The notes: a model not told the origin generated them from the letters alone. A stretch of 64,000 bases of DNA from Alphaproteobacteria bacterium (GCA_025359785.1 JANYET010000014.1:1-64000); one strand, 5' to 3'; positions 16,812 through 27,088 are shown, counted from the stretch's first letter. Numbers and translations: made by a program.

Positions 16812-17531
16812 ATGCGTAAAGTGCTTCTCGCCGCTGTCGCCGCCACGAGCGCGATCCTCCTGGGATCCTCGGCTTCGGCCGCGAACGTGCACATCGTCGC
16901 TGACCAGCTCGCGACCAGCAGCTACACCACGCAACTCGGCGGGACAGTCGATGGCAATCCGTTCAGCCTCAATGTTTACGAGTCGCCGGACTACCTGACG
17001 GTCAGTGTCGACGGCGGCCCGCAGCAGACCCTGCTCGTCTTCTGCGTCGACATCTTCCACTACTTCGACGGTGGCACACCGCCCGTGGACTATGTGACGG
17101 GCATCCTGACCCGGAATTCCGACAACGCCGTGTCGGGGGCCGGTACGCTGCTGTCGAATGTGATCTCGGGAGAGATCGGCTATCTCGCGACGCTTGGCCT
17201 CCTGACGAATGACGCCGAGCGTCTGTCTGGCATCCAGGGCGCGATCTGGAAGACCGAATACGCCGGTCTGACCCTCAGCGGCGGGTCGAGCTATGTTGAC
17301 TACTACGCCGGCCTCGCCGCCGCCTGGGGTGCGGGCCACCCGAACGCCACCTTCGCGCCGGCAATCTATTCGGTGACCGGCAACACCCAGGGCTTTGTCT
17401 ACGGTGACATCAGCTTCGGTCACAACGATGGCGGCGTGCCAGAACCGGCGTCGTGGGCGCTGATAATCGCAGGCTTCGGCATGGCGGGCGCCGTGCTCCG
17501 TCGCCGCCGGGGTGCGCTCGCCGGCGTCTGA
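16812..17531 (+). CDS. PEPxxWA-CTERM sorting domain protein 4
   Basis: A 239-residue secreted protein: signal peptide MRKVLLAAVAATSAILLGSSASA and sorting tail VPEPASWALIIAGFGMAG with RRRRG. The body contains LLVFCVDIFHYFDGG and LSGIQGAIWKTEYAGLTLSGG, resembling the thioester-domain-like or Cys-Gln adhesin segments found in some surface proteins (the C..D...and Q-G-A-I-W pairing), which is inference. ATG 16812 begins the signal peptide; a longer frame starts at 16746. GTTAACCAT lies at 16748. The 250 bases before the gene hold no other gene. A terminator follows at 17557. Confidence 0.87.
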   Translation: MRKVLLAAVAATSAILLGSSASAANVHIVADQLATSSYTTQLGGTVDGNPFSLNVYESPDYLTVSVDGGPQQTLLVFCVDIFHYFDGGTPPVDYVTGILTRNSDNAVSGAGTLLSNVISGEIGYLATLGLLTNDAERLSGIQGAIWKTEYAGLTLSGGSSYVDYYAGLAAAWGAGHPNATFAPAIYSVTGNTQGFVYGDISFGHNDGGVPEPASWALIIAGFGMAGAVLRRRRGALAGV

Positions 17532-17556
17532 GCTGGTCGTCTGGACACCGCGAAGG

Positions 17557-17585
17557 GGCCGGTTCCGCAGCGGACCGGCCTTTTT
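17557..17585 (+). terminator. Rho-independent terminator after PEPxxWA protein 4
   Basis: GGCCGG (17557-17562) pairs with CCGGCC (17575-17580), extended by a T-A pair and a CCG/CGG inner stem around loop CAG with one bulged T, then TTTTT (17581-17585). Confidence 0.8.
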
Positions 17586-17644
17586 CATGCCTGGCCTTTG
17601 GCGGCGCCACTTGGGTTCCGGCCGTCCGCGCGGTATGCGGCGAC

Positions 17645-17875
17645 ATGGCCTGCGATGAAATCCTCGTCGATGCGCGTGGACACCGCTGCCCGGTGCCGAC
17701 CCTGCGTCTGCGCAAGGCGCTGGAGGCCGCGCCATCCGGCGGCCGCGTAAGGCTGCTGGCCGACGATCCGATGGCCCGGATCGACGTGCCGCACTTCGCC
17801 GCCGAGATCGGGGCGGAAATCCTGGGCCGCGAGGACCTCGACGGGGGCTTCAGCTTTCTGGTGGCGAAACCCTAG
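17645..17875 (+). CDS. TusA-family sulfurtransferase-like protein
   Basis: A 76-residue protein of the TusA/SirA/YedF group, with the hallmark sulfur-carrying cysteine in RCPVPTLRLRKAL (CPxP helix start) at about position 14-20 and the DDPMARIDVPHF segment in place of the usual DDPAAxxDIPxF. TusA proteins relay persulfide sulfur for thiouridine, molybdopterin or other pathways. ATG 17645 fits the usual short N-terminus. Its last 26 bases overlap the convergent BrkB-family gene. Confidence 0.85.
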   Translation: MACDEILVDARGHRCPVPTLRLRKALEAAPSGGRVRLLADDPMARIDVPHFAAEIGAEILGREDLDGGFSFLVAKP

Positions 17876-18800
17876 GCGCGGGGCCGCGCGGATCGACCAA
17901 GGCCAGCCGCGCCTCATGCGCGTCGATCGAAATCTCGACCTCCGTCGCCAGCGCTCCGCCGAAGAAAATGGCGTTCACGTTCCACGACAGCCAGATCAGA
18001 AAGATCACCACGGTGGCGATGGAGCCGTAGGTGGCCCCGAGCGTGGCGATCTGCTCGACGTAGACGGCGATGGCCCAGGACGCGAACAGGCAGAGCGCCG
18101 TGGCGCTGAACCCGCCCAGCAGCGAGGCGCGCCAGTTCACCGGCCGGCTGGACATCGCCCAGCGATAGATCAGGCTCATACCCAGGATCAGCACGACCGT
18201 GGCCCAGGTCCACTCGCTGTAGAGCCAGGAGACACCGCGAAGCGGCTTGAGATCGAAGGCCGATCCCATGACGCGCAGGCCCAGAAAGACCGCTGAAACG
18301 ACGGAGAGCAGGGCAAAGGTCGCGACCAGCACCACCAGCGCCAGGACGTTGAATCCGACAAAGCCGCGGGGCTCGTCCTCATCATGGATGAACGACAGGC
18401 CCGCCAGCATCGCCTTGAAGCCGCGGTGCGACGCGTAGAGGCCGATCAGCAAGGCAAACCCGCCCTGCGCCGTCATGGCGACGTGCGGCGCGTGCGCCAG
18501 GCGCACAAGCTCCTGCGTCAGGATCCCACGCGCGCCTTCCGGGACGATCAACGCCAGCGCCTCGCCCTCCTGCGCGGCCTGGGCGGGACTCGAGAGCAGG
18601 CTGTAGACGGTGATCAGGATGGCCAGCGCCGGGAAAATCGCCAGCAGGCTGAAGAACGAAACGCCGCCCGTGTAGAGCATCACGTCGCGGCCCCAGAGCC
18701 GGGTAAGCGCCCGGCCGAGCGTCAGCAGCGCGACCCTCAGCCAGTAGAGCGGGTCCCACGGGACGGCCCTGAGGCGAGACATGAACTGGAGGGCCGCCAT
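17850..18800 (-). CDS. YihY/BrkB-family inner-membrane protein
   Basis: About 316 residues with six transmembrane segments, of the YihY/virulence factor BrkB family. Signature pieces are MLYTGGVSFFSLLAIFPALAILITVYSLL near the N-terminus, a cytoplasmic segment with GFKAMLAGLSFIHDEDEPRGF, and the C-terminal GATYGSIATVVIFLIWLSWNVNAIFFGGALATE. Function of the family is unsettled. ATG 18800 is chosen; ATG 18782 is possible, neither with a clear ribosome-binding site. The 3' end overlaps the tusA-like gene by 26 bases. Confidence 0.85.
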   Translation of the reverse strand: MAALQFMSRLRAVPWDPLYWLRVALLTLGRALTRLWGRDVMLYTGGVSFFSLLAIFPALAILITVYSLLSSPAQAAQEGEALALIVPEGARGILTQELVRLAHAPHVAMTAQGGFALLIGLYASHRGFKAMLAGLSFIHDEDEPRGFVGFNVLALVVLVATFALLSVVSAVFLGLRVMGSAFDLKPLRGVSWLYSEWTWATVVLILGMSLIYRWAMSSRPVNWRASLLGGFSATALCLFASWAIAVYVEQIATLGATYGSIATVVIFLIWLSWNVNAIFFGGALATEVEISIDAHEARLALVDPRGPAPRVSPPES

Positions 18801-19195
18801 TTGCGCGGAAAGTGCTGAGGAACGCCGTGCGGCGCAAGGCCCCCACGAACAATTGCGGTCGACTTGTCGGCTTGGGGCGGCCTGGTTCGTCGTTACAGGC
18901 AGACGCCAGGCCCATCGCCCGGCTGGCAGACAAGGGGTGAGACCGATGTGCGCGTCATGGTGATCGTAAAAGCCAACCCGGAGTCCGAGGCCGGCGCCAG
19001 CCCAGTCCAGAGTTGATCGCGGCCAACTAATCCCCTCTCCGAGATAGAAACGGCGCGCCACCGTTTCGGGTGGCGCGCCGCCGATGGGCGTGTCGTTCCA
19101 TCAGGTGGTCCGCCGCTTCGAGGGACGGGAGAGCGCGACGAACAACCTGGGGTCAGAATGTGGCTTGCCGGCTGAACCCAAGCTGAACGTGTCGG
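18801..19195. other. Gene-free stretch of about 395 bases
   Basis: Between the BrkB-family gene and the CoA-transferase gene. It must hold the BrkB promoter on the minus strand. The only clear structure is the hairpin at 19051-19080; no short gene with a ribosome-binding site was recognised. The frame of the BrkB gene stays open through part of it (to 19061), but that extension has no membrane-protein or family character. Confidence 0.5.
19042..19080 (-). terminator. Terminator-like hairpin downstream of the CoA-transferase gene
   Basis: A perfect 12-base-pair stem (19051-19062 with 19069-19080) with loop GTTTCG. Read on the minus strand it is followed by TTTCTATC, a weak T tract. It lies about 115 bases past the CoA-transferase stop, so it probably ends the SDR-CoA-transferase transcript. 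Confidence 0.6.
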
Positions 19196-20341
19196 TCAGG
19201 AAACAGTATCTTTGATCGGTGTGTCAGCGCCGCCAAGCGCCGCAATCTCTGCCGGGGTGAGCCCCCAGTCGGCGAGCGCCTCGCCATTGTGGGCGCCGAC
19301 CCGCGGCGGTGGGCCCTGGATGGCGCCGGGCGTCGCCGAGAATCGCGGCGCGGGCGCCGGCTGGATGACCCCGGCCACCTCGACGAAGGTCTGCCGCGCG
19401 ACGTTGTGCGGGTGCTTGGGGGCCTCTTCGAGGTCGAGCACGGGCGCAAAGCACACATCCGTTCCGTCCATGATCTCGCACCATTGCGCCTGGGTCTTGC
19501 CGGCGATGGCGGCGGCCAGCTTCTCGCGAAGCTGCGGCCACGCGGACCGGTCCATCTGCGCGGCGAATGCCGGATCGGTGATGCCGGTCTTCTCCAGCAG
19601 CAGCGCGTAGAACTGTGGCTCGATGGAGCCGATCGAGATCCACTTGCCGTCGGCGCATTGGTAGGTGTCGTAGAAGTGAGCCCCGCCGTCGAGCAGGTTG
19701 GAGCGGCGGGTCTCCTGCCACATGCCCGAGGCCTTGAAGCCATAGAACATGGCCATCAGCGAGGCCGCGCCGTCGCTCATGGCGCAGTCGATCACCTGGC
19801 CCTGGCCGGTCTCGCGGGCCTGGATGACGCCCGCCAGCAGGCCGAACGCCAGATAGAGCGCGCCACCCCCGAAATCGCCCACAAGGTTCAGCGGCGGGAC
19901 CGGCTTTTCCGACGTACCGATGGCGTGCAGCGCGCCGGTGATGGCGATGTAGTTCATGTCGTGACCTGCGGCGTTGGCGTACGGCCCGGTCTGGCCCCAG
20001 CCGGTCATGCGGCCGAACACCAGCTTCGGATTGCGCGCCAGCGCCACGTCGGGGCCCAGTCCCAGACGCTCCATAACCCCTGGCCGGAAGCCCTCTATGA
20101 TCGCGTCGGCCCTTTCCATCAGCTTGAGGCAGGTCTCGATCGCCTGGGGTGTCTTCAGGTCTAGGGCCACGGAGCGCCGGCCGCGGGCGGTGATGTCGCT
20201 GGGCGCGCCGCCGCGACCGCCCTGACGATCGATCCGCACCACGTCGGCGCCCAGATCGGACAACAACATGCCGCAGAACGGGCCCGGCCCGATCCCGGCG
20301 AATTCTACGACCTTCAATCCGGTCAGCGGTCCCTGGCGCAT
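19196..20341 (-). CDS. CaiB/BaiF CoA-transferase family protein, alpha-methylacyl-CoA racemase-like
   Basis: A 381-residue class III CoA-transferase fold. The N-terminus [32 protein letters not shown] and the later [22 protein letters not shown] and [12 protein letters not shown] blocks match alpha-methylacyl-CoA racemases, whose catalytic His, Asp and Glu sit in exactly these three places. It would epimerise 2-methylacyl-CoA esters during branched-chain or sterol side-chain breakdown. ATG 20341 has a GGGGAG site about eight bases upstream; the frame is open further but without such a site. It follows the SDR gene by about 60 bases on the same strand. Confidence 0.88.
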   Translation of the reverse strand: MRQGPLTGLKVVEFAGIGPGPFCGMLLSDLGADVVRIDRQGGRGGAPSDITARGRRSVALDLKTPQAIETCLKLMERADAIIEGFRPGVMERLGLGPDVALARNPKLVFGRMTGWGQTGPYANAAGHDMNYIAITGALHAIGTSEKPVPPLNLVGDFGGGALYLAFGLLAGVIQARETGQGQVIDCAMSDGAASLMAMFYGFKASGMWQETRRSNLLDGGAHFYDTYQCADGKWISIGSIEPQFYALLLEKTGITDPAFAAQMDRSAWPQLREKLAAAIAGKTQAQWCEIMDGTDVCFAPVLDLEEAPKHPHNVARQTFVEVAGVIQPAPAPRFSATPGAIQGPPPRVGAHNGEALADWGLTPAEIAALGGADTPIKDTVS

Positions 20342-20403
20342 GCGTCTCACTCCCCTATCTATTGGCGCGAATAGAGCGCCCTGCCCTTCGGTCAGCCAAG
20401 AGC

Positions 20404-21180
20404 CTAGCCGCCGCCGGGCAGGGTCTGGCCGTCGTCGATGATCAAGAGGCTGCCGCTGATCGCCTTGCCTGCCGGCCCGGCGAGCATCAGCAGGGCGGCG
20501 TCGAGGTCGGTTTCCTGCATCAAGCGCCGGCGGGGGAAACGATTCATTTGCGCGACGCCGCCCTCGGTCTCGAACCAGGTGTCGTTGATTCCGCTCCGGA
20601 TGTAGCCCGGGCCGAGCGCGTTGACCGCGATCCCCCGCCGCCCCCACTCGCGCGCCATGACGCGCGTCATCATCGCCACCGCTGCCTTGGACGCGCAGTA
20701 GACCGACAGGCCCGGCAGGTTCGTCTGGGCCGCGACCGAGGCGATGTTCACGATGCGCCCATCTCCGCGTTCGGCGACGCCGGAGTCCAGCATCCGCCGC
20801 GCCGCGGCCTGGGCCGCGAAATAAACGCCCCGCACATTGACGTCGAAGGTCTGGTCGAACTGCTCGACGCTCATGTCGAGCGCCATGCCGTCACCGGACA
20901 CGCCGGCGTTGTTGATCAGGATCGAGATCGGGCCGAGCGACGCCTCGATCTCATCGAAGACCGGTCCGATCGTATGGGGGTCCGCGACATCCAGCCGCAG
21001 CGCCATGGCCCGATGCCCCTGACCGGCCAGTTCCCCCGCGAGCGCTTCGACCATCTCCAGGCGTCGCGCCGTGAGCGCCACCGCCGCGCCCTCCGCCGCC
21101 AGAACTCGCGCGAAGTGCGCGCCAAGACCGCTCGAAGCGCCCGTGACAACCGCAACCTGACCGTGCAGACTGCCTGTCAT
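20404..21180 (-). CDS. SDR-family NAD(P)-dependent oxidoreductase
   Basis: A 258-residue classical short-chain dehydrogenase: TGASSGLG cofactor loop (13-20), NNAG at 90-93, and catalytic S148, Y161 and K165 (YCASK), with GYIRSGIN after. The RR pair after the second strand (TARRLE) suggests NADP preference (inference). ATG 21180 is fixed by an AAGGAGG site six bases upstream; a TTG at 21186 would touch that site. It probably works with the downstream racemase-like CoA-transferase in acyl-CoA metabolism. Confidence 0.92.
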   Translation of the reverse strand: MTGSLHGQVAVVTGASSGLGAHFARVLAAEGAAVALTARRLEMVEALAGELAGQGHRAMALRLDVADPHTIGPVFDEIEASLGPISILINNAGVSGDGMALDMSVEQFDQTFDVNVRGVYFAAQAAARRMLDSGVAERGDGRIVNIASVAAQTNLPGLSVYCASKAAVAMMTRVMAREWGRRGIAVNALGPGYIRSGINDTWFETEGGVAQMNRFPRRRLMQETDLDAALLMLAGPAGKAISGSLLIIDDGQTLPGGG

Positions 21181-21289
21181 ATTCAACCTCCTTAACCTTT
21201 CTCGCCCTGTCGTATCCTAGCGTGTCCGTCTATCCTCACTGGGCCGAGTCACGTTTTCGGACCAAGGCCGGCTCATAGAAAGGGAATTG

Positions 21290-22621
21290 ATGGCGGTTAG
21301 CGTCCAGGCGCGCATCCTGATCGTCGCGCGGGACGACACCCTGGCGGGGCCGCTTGCCGAGGGGTTGGACCGTCTCGGCTGGCGCACGATCACCGCCAGA
21401 GGCCGGTTTGCCGCCGTCACCGCCATTTCCGATCTGCAGATCGAGGCCGCGATCATCGACCTGCGCGGCGTGGGCGAGGAAGCCCTGGGCCTGGCGCGCC
21501 GCCTGAAGGCGGCCTGTGCGCCCCGCAGACTGCCCGTGATCGCCATCGGCGATCCCGACCCGATTCTGGAGACCTACGGCTTCGACGTGACCCTGGCCGC
21601 CCCGCTGCACCCGGCCCAGGCCGCCATGCGGCTGGAAACCCTGGTGCGCACTGCGGTCGCCGAGGAGGAATTCGACCTCCGCGCCGAGACCTTCGCCGAG
21701 GTCGGCCGCAAGTTCGAGCCGGCTGAGACCGATGTCAGCCCCTTTCGTGTCCTGGCCATCGGCGAGCCCGCCCCGCAGTTCCTGGCGCTCTCCAACGCGC
21801 TGTTGCGCAATGGCGCGGACGTGGTGGGCGCGTTCACCGCCTACACGGCCTTCGACTACCTGCATGAGCGGATCTTCGACGCCGTGGTCCTGTGGGCCGG
21901 CGACAACCCGCAGGAGGCGTTGTCGATCGCCGCGGGCCTGCGCCGCAACACGCGCCTCTATCACACGCCCGCCCTGCTCTACATGCGCAAGGAAACCTAC
22001 GTCACGACCTCGGAGGCTTTCCACCGCGGCCTGTCAGACGTGGCCTCCCCGGAGACGCCGGAGAGCGAAACCGCCCGGCGCGTCGTGGAACTCGCGCGCA
22101 GCTATCGCCGCCAGATGAGCGTGCGCCAGGCGCTGGAACAGGCGCGCACCTCTGGCCTGATGGACGCCGCCACCGGCCTCTTCACCCGCGATCTCTTCGC
22201 CTCTCACCTGGGTCGCCTCGCCCAGGCCTCCAAGGCCCGCAACCGCGCCCTCAGCGTCTGCGTCCTCAAGGTCGCCGACAAACCTGAACTGAAGGCGGCG
22301 CGCGCCGGCGGCTGGCTCGATCGCGCCATCCCGCAGATCGGCTCGATGATCAGCCGCCTGGTTCGCGTGGAAGACACCGCCGCCCGTCTGGGCCCCGAGG
22401 TCTTCGCGCTCGCCCTGCCCAATACGCCCGGCGCGAGTGGCCGGCTGGCCGGCGAACGGATCGCCGCGGTCATCGGCTGCACGGCCTTCGAGGCGGGCGA
22501 CGGCGCCCCGCCGTTCGTGGTTGAATTCGACCTGGGCGTCGCGCCGGTGACCTCCGCGGAGACCGCCGGTCGGGCGCTCGAGGAAGCCGCCGCCCGCGCC
22601 CACGGCCGGAAAGCGAGCTGA
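21290..22621 (+). CDS. popA: PopA-like c-di-GMP effector (receiver-receiver-degenerate GGDEF)
   Basis: A 443-residue cytoplasmic response-regulator-like protein. Two receiver-like domains (about 7-120 and 153-270) precede a GGDEF domain (about 285-440). The first receiver keeps an aspartate at about 57 (AIIDLRG); the second has LW where the phospho-acceptor should be (DAVVLWAGD). The GGDEF active site is degenerate (GPEVF at 368-372), but the product-binding I-site RVED (359-362) sits exactly five residues before it. This is the make-up of Caulobacter PopA, which binds c-di-GMP through its I-site, goes to the stalked pole and helps ClpXP degrade CtrA. AGGGA lies four bases before ATG 21290. 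The next gene starts on the last base of its stop. Confidence 0.85.
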   Translation: MAVSVQARILIVARDDTLAGPLAEGLDRLGWRTITARGRFAAVTAISDLQIEAAIIDLRGVGEEALGLARRLKAACAPRRLPVIAIGDPDPILETYGFDVTLAAPLHPAQAAMRLETLVRTAVAEEEFDLRAETFAEVGRKFEPAETDVSPFRVLAIGEPAPQFLALSNALLRNGADVVGAFTAYTAFDYLHERIFDAVVLWAGDNPQEALSIAAGLRRNTRLYHTPALLYMRKETYVTTSEAFHRGLSDVASPETPESETARRVVELARSYRRQMSVRQALEQARTSGLMDAATGLFTRDLFASHLGRLAQASKARNRALSVCVLKVADKPELKAARAGGWLDRAIPQIGSMISRLVRVEDTAARLGPEVFALALPNTPGASGRLAGERIAAVIGCTAFEAGDGAPPFVVEFDLGVAPVTSAETAGRALEEAAARAHGRKAS

Positions 22622-23145
22622 TGCCGACACCGTCCGCCAATGCGCCCGCCTGGACGCTACTGATCCCTCTGGTCGCCGTCGCCCTGGTGATCCTGCGCAA
22701 CGCGCGGGCGCGGCGGCTTCGTATCGAGAGCCTGTGGATCTCGCCCGTGATCATCCTGGCTCTGGTCGGGTTGTCCCTGAGCCAGCAGGGGACGCCCAGC
22801 CTCATGATGGTCGGGGTGGATGCCATCGCCCTGGCGGCCGGCGCCGGTCTCGGCTGGTGGCGGGCGCGGTTCACCACCATCGACGTCGACCCGGCCACCC
22901 ACGAACTGACCAGTCGGGCCTCACCTGTCGGGATGATCGTCCTGCTGGCGATTTTCGCGGTCCGCTACGGGATCAGGTTCTACGCAGCTGAGAACGCCGG
23001 CGCCCTGGGCGCCTGGACCAACGTCATCGCCGATGGCGCACTGGTGCTCAGCGTAGGCTTGGTCTGCGCCCAGCGCCTCGAGATCGCGTTGCGGGCCACG
23101 CGGCTGCTGAACGCCGCGCGCGCCGGCGCCTTGCCCAGCGGCTAG
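22621..23145 (+). CDS. CcdC/DUF1453-like membrane protein
   Basis: A 174-residue integral membrane protein with about four to five hydrophobic helices (WTLLIPLVAVALVILRN, LWISPVIILALVGLSLS, VDAIALAAGAGLGWWRARF, PVGMIVLLAIFAVRYGIRF, ADGALVLSVGLVCAQRLEI). The GLGWWRARFTTIDVDPATHELTSRASP loop fits the CcdC/DUF1453 type, of unknown role. Its ATG overlaps the popA TGA by one base, so it is translated with popA. It converges with the next gene; CTAG at 23142-23145 holds both stops. Confidence 0.75.
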   Translation: MPTPSANAPAWTLLIPLVAVALVILRNARARRLRIESLWISPVIILALVGLSLSQQGTPSLMMVGVDAIALAAGAGLGWWRARFTTIDVDPATHELTSRASPVGMIVLLAIFAVRYGIRFYAAENAGALGAWTNVIADGALVLSVGLVCAQRLEIALRATRLLNAARAGALPSG

Positions 23146-23498
23146 TTACCGACGCCACGCTTGTCCATCGCCGCCGGGCTCATGGCCCGCAACGCGTCGT
23201 TCTTGGCTTTCAGCTCCGCGCCGCAGCGTTGCGCCTCGCCGGCGTACTGGCTGACCATCATGGCCCCGCGCACCTGCTTCAGGCCCTTGGCGAGGTCGAG
23301 GGTCGGATCGCGCCCTTCCAGACGGCCGACGTAGTAAAATATCCCCGACGCCGCCGCTTCCCGATAGGTCGGGTTGTTCACCAGGGCGGTGAAGGCCACG
23401 ACGCAGCGCAGGTCCGCGCCCGTCGACCACTCATCCGCACGCGCCGCACCCGCCATGCTCAGCGTCGCGGCGACCGCCAGGATCGTTGGAACTCGCAT
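23142..23498 (-). CDS. Exported protein of unknown function
   Basis: A 118-residue secreted protein with a Sec signal (MRVPTILAVAATLSMAGAARA) and a mature part with two cysteines (RCVVAFTAL and QRCGAELK) that could form a disulfide. The pattern (ADLRCVVAFTALVNNPTYREAAASGIFYYVGRLEGRDP) is one I associate with small Sphingomonad/Caulobacter exported proteins without known function. A GGGGCAAGG stretch before ATG 23498 may serve as ribosome-binding site. It shares stop bases with the convergent membrane-protein gene. Confidence 0.72.
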   Translation of the reverse strand: MRVPTILAVAATLSMAGAARADEWSTGADLRCVVAFTALVNNPTYREAAASGIFYYVGRLEGRDPTLDLAKGLKQVRGAMMVSQYAGEAQRCGAELKAKNDALRAMSPAAMDKRGVGN

Positions 23499-23581
23499 GC
23501 CTTGCCCCTTCCCTTGTTTCCCTAAGGGCGAGCCTGCGCTCATCGGCGACGATGCGCCAGGGTTCCGCGAACACCGGTCGT

Positions 23582-26500
23582 TCAGACCGCGAGCCGGGCC
23601 AGTTCGCTCAGAACCCGCTCGGCGGCGTTCAGGCGTTGCTCGGGGGTCTCCCACTCGCCCTTGACCACCACCTTGTTGTCGGGCCGCACGCGCCAGGCGA
23701 CCTGGTTCTTGGCCACGAACTGGATCAACGCCCCAGGGTTCTTGAAGTCGTCGTTGCGGAAGGTCACGACCGCACCCTTCGGCCCCACATCGATCTTCGC
23801 GACGTTGGCCTCGCGGCACAGCCCCTTGATCGCCACGACCTTGAGCAGCTGCCCGGCCTCCGGCGGCAGCGGCCCGAAGCGGTCGATCAGTTCGGCGGCG
23901 AGCGCTTCGCGATCCTGCGCCTTCTCGGCGTCCGACAGGCGGCGATAGAGCGACAGGCGCACGTTGAGGTCGGGGACGTATTCTTCCGGGATCAGCACCG
24001 CCGCGCCGGTGTTGATCTGCGGCGACCAGCCCCGGTCGTCCGCCGGGCCGCCCTCCCCGACCAGGGTCTTCAGCTCGTTGACCGCGTCCTCCAGCATCTG
24101 CTGGTAAAGCTCGACGCCGATCTCGCGGATGTGGCCGGACTGCTCCTCGCCCAACAGGTTGCCGCCGCCGCGGATATCCAGGTCGTGACTGGCGAGCTGG
24201 AAGCCGGCGCCCAAACTGTCGAGCGACTGCAACACCTTCAGCCGCCGCTTAGCCGACAGCGTGATCTGCTTTTCAGCGGGCGTGGTCATATAGGCGTAGG
24301 CCCGGCTCTTGGACCGACCGACCCGGCCGCGCAGCTGGTAGAGCTGGGACAGGCCGAACATGTCGGCGCGATGGATGACCAGGGTGTTTGCGGTGGGTAT
24401 GTCGAGGCCGCTTTCCACGATCGTCGTCGAGAGCAGCACGTCATACTGGCCGTCGTAGAAGGCGCTCATCACCTCCTCGAGCTGGGTCGGGGCCATCTGA
24501 CCGTGGCCCACCACGAACTTCACTTCGGGCACCTGGGTACGCAGGAACCGCTCCAGTTCCGGCAGGTCGGAGATCCGCGGGGCGACGTAATAGGCCTGCC
24601 CGCCGCGATACTTTTCACGCAGCAGCGCCTCGCGGACCACGACCGGATCCCACGGGGTGATGTAGGTGCGCACCGCCAAGCGGTCGACCGGCGGCGTGGC
24701 GATGATCGACATTTCCCGGATGCCGCTCAGCGACATCTGCAGCGTGCGCGGGATCGGCGTCGCGGTCAGCGTCAGCACGTGCACGTTGGTGCGAAGCTCC
24801 TTGAGCTTCTCCTTGTGCTTGACGCCGAAGTGCTGCTCCTCGTCGACGACCACGAGGCCCAGGTTCTTGAACCCAACCTGTTTGGACAGCACCGCGTGGG
24901 TGCCGACGATGATCTCCACCTCACCCTTCTTGAGCTCTTCGCGGGTCTCCACGGCCTCGCGGTGCGGCACCAGGCGCGACAGGCGGCGCACCTTGATCGG
25001 CCAACCCTCGAACCGCTCGGTGAAGGTCTTGAAGTGCTGGCGGGCGAGCAGCGTGGTCGGCGCCACGATCGCCACCTGCTGGCCGCTCATCGCCACCACG
25101 AACGCCGCGCGGAGCGCCACCTCGGTCTTGCCGAAGCCCACGTCGCCGCAGATCAGCCGATCCATCGGCTTGCCGGCTGAAAGGTCCTCCAGCACATCGC
25201 CGATGGCGGCCAGCTGGTCCTCGGTCTCCTCGTAGGGGAAGCGGGCGCAGAATTCGTCGAAGACCCCGTGCGGCGGATCGACCGGGTCGGTGATCTTGGT
25301 GGCCCGCTCGGCGGCGATGCGGATCAAGCCCTCGGCCATCTCGCGCAGCCGGACCTTGGCGCGGGCCTTGCGCGCCTGCCAGGCCGCGCCGCCCAGCCGA
25401 TCGAGGATCACCCCTTCGGTCTCGGCGCCGTAGCGGGTCAGAAGGTCGATATTCTCCACCGGCAGGTAGAGTTTCGCCTCGCCGCCGTACTGCAATTCCA
25501 GGCAGTCGTGCGGCGCGCCCTGCACCTGCAGCGTCTTCAGGCCGTCATAGCGGCCGATTCCATGGTCGATATGGACCACCAGGTCGCCCGGCGTCAGCGA
25601 CGAGGCCTCGGCCAGGAAGTTCGATGCGCGGCGCCGACGCCTCGGGCGCGCCAGCCGGTCGCCCAGGATGTCGGTCTCGGAAATGACCGCCAGCGCATCG
25701 GTCTCGAAGCCCTGTTCCAACGGCAGGACAACCCGCTGCGGGACCTTCGGATTGGCCGCCTTCGCCGCGTCCCAATAGGCGGCGTAGGGTATGTCGGTCA
25801 GGCCGTGGTCGCCCAGCATCGAGCCCAGGCGATCCGACGATCCGTCCGACCATGAGGCGAACAGCACGCGCTTTCCGCCGGCCGCCAGCGTCCGGGCATG
25901 GTCGGCGGTGGCCTCGAACAGGTTGACGCTGTCCTTCTGCCGCTCCGGCGCGAAGCTGCGGCCGGCCCGCGCGCCCATGTCGATGACAGTGTCGCCATCG
26001 GCCTCGTTGAAGGCGGAGAACCGCCGCGTGGCGCGCTTGGCGAGCAGGCCCTGCCACTCGTCGGCCGACAGGTAGAGCCGGTCCGGCTCCAACGGATGAT
26101 AGTGGACCTTGCGGTCGACCTGAGCGCGGCTCTCGTAGGCGTCCTTGATCAGGGCCAGCCGCTCGTCGCGGGCCTCGCGCGACAGATGATCGAGCGCGAT
26201 CAGCGCGTCCGTCGGCAGATAGTCCAGCAGCGTTGCCATCTGCGGATAGAACAGTGGCAGCCAGTGTTCCATGCCGGCCCGGCGCCCGCCCTCGGTGACC
26301 GTGGCGTAGAGCGGATCGTCGCCGGCGGCCCCGAAGGTCTCCAGATAGCCGGAGCGGAAGCGGGAGATCGCCTCCTTGTCGAGCAAGGCCTCGCTGACCG
26401 GCAGCAGGCTTACGCTGTGCAGCTGCTTCGTCGACCGCTGGGTCTCGGGATCGAAGGCGCGGATCGATTCCAGGGTATCGCCGAACAGGTCCAGGCGCAC

Positions 26501-27088
26501 CGGCTCGTCAGACGAGGGCGGAAAGACGTCGATCACCCCGCCACGGATCGCGAACTCGCCCTTTTCCGAAACCGTCGAGGCGCGCTGATAGCCGTTGATC
26601 GCGAAATAGCGCTCGAGGTCGGCGATCTCGACCATATTGCCGGTGTGGGCCGAATAGCTTGCGCCCTGCACAGCCGACCGCGGCGGCGTCCGCTGCAGCA
26701 GGGCCGGAACCGAAGTGACCAGCAGACGGGGCGTCTTGGCGTCGACCGCTTCGCAGAGATGAGACAGCGTCGTCATCCGCTGCGCCGCGATCCCCGCCGA
26801 CGGGCCGATCCGGTCGTAGGGCAGGCAGTCCCATGCCGGAAAGGTCAGAACCTCGACCTCGGAGGCGAAAAATCGGAAGGCGTCCACAAAGGCCGAGAGT
26901 CTGGCTCCGTCGCGCGCCACGAACACCGACAGGCCTTTGCGGGCGCGCACGATGTCGGCCATCACCAGGGCGTCGAAACCCTCGGGCGCACCGACCAGAT
27001 CGAGCCGGCCCGGGTCGTCAGCGACCCGGCGCATCTCGGCGGCGCTGACCGGGCGCGAACCGTCAGCCGCCACGAGGACCGCCACCAT
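23582..27088 (-). CDS. mfd: Transcription-repair coupling factor Mfd
   Basis: A 1168-residue SF2 translocase that releases RNA polymerase stalled at lesions and recruits UvrA. Domains in order: UvrB-homology region (from [26 protein letters not shown] and RRGVIDVF-like [22 protein letters not shown]), the RNAP-interacting domain ([17 protein letters not shown], about 530), the helicase core with Walker [50 protein letters not shown] and [16 protein letters not shown], and the C-terminal D7 domain. ATG 27088 lies 26 bases inside the end of sdhE, so translation is likely coupled. Confidence 0.97.
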   Translation of the reverse strand: MVAVLVAADGSRPVSAAEMRRVADDPGRLDLVGAPEGFDALVMADIVRARKGLSVFVARDGARLSAFVDAFRFFASEVEVLTFPAWDCLPYDRIGPSAGIAAQRMTTLSHLCEAVDAKTPRLLVTSVPALLQRTPPRSAVQGASYSAHTGNMVEIADLERYFAINGYQRASTVSEKGEFAIRGGVIDVFPPSSDEPVRLDLFGDTLESIRAFDPETQRSTKQLHSVSLLPVSEALLDKEAISRFRSGYLETFGAAGDDPLYATVTEGGRRAGMEHWLPLFYPQMATLLDYLPTDALIALDHLSREARDERLALIKDAYESRAQVDRKVHYHPLEPDRLYLSADEWQGLLAKRATRRFSAFNEADGDTVIDMGARAGRSFAPERQKDSVNLFEATADHARTLAAGGKRVLFASWSDGSSDRLGSMLGDHGLTDIPYAAYWDAAKAANPKVPQRVVLPLEQGFETDALAVISETDILGDRLARPRRRRRASNFLAEASSLTPGDLVVHIDHGIGRYDGLKTLQVQGAPHDCLELQYGGEAKLYLPVENIDLLTRYGAETEGVILDRLGGAAWQARKARAKVRLREMAEGLIRIAAERATKITDPVDPPHGVFDEFCARFPYEETEDQLAAIGDVLEDLSAGKPMDRLICGDVGFGKTEVALRAAFVVAMSGQQVAIVAPTTLLARQHFKTFTERFEGWPIKVRRLSRLVPHREAVETREELKKGEVEIIVGTHAVLSKQVGFKNLGLVVVDEEQHFGVKHKEKLKELRTNVHVLTLTATPIPRTLQMSLSGIREMSIIATPPVDRLAVRTYITPWDPVVVREALLREKYRGGQAYYVAPRISDLPELERFLRTQVPEVKFVVGHGQMAPTQLEEVMSAFYDGQYDVLLSTTIVESGLDIPTANTLVIHRADMFGLSQLYQLRGRVGRSKSRAYAYMTTPAEKQITLSAKRRLKVLQSLDSLGAGFQLASHDLDIRGGGNLLGEEQSGHIREIGVELYQQMLEDAVNELKTLVGEGGPADDRGWSPQINTGAAVLIPEEYVPDLNVRLSLYRRLSDAEKAQDREALAAELIDRFGPLPPEAGQLLKVVAIKGLCREANVAKIDVGPKGAVVTFRNDDFKNPGALIQFVAKNQVAWRVRPDNKVVVKGEWETPEQRLNAAERVLSELARLAV

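Noticed and set aside
20342..20647. Extension of the CoA-transferase upstream of ATG 20341
   Set aside because: Overlaps the SDR gene in another frame, and a good ribosome-binding site precedes 20341.
23486..25180. 564-codon open frame opposite mfd
   Set aside because: Composition is that of a complement frame (His/Leu/Gln/Asp-rich), no ribosome-binding site, mfd is certain.
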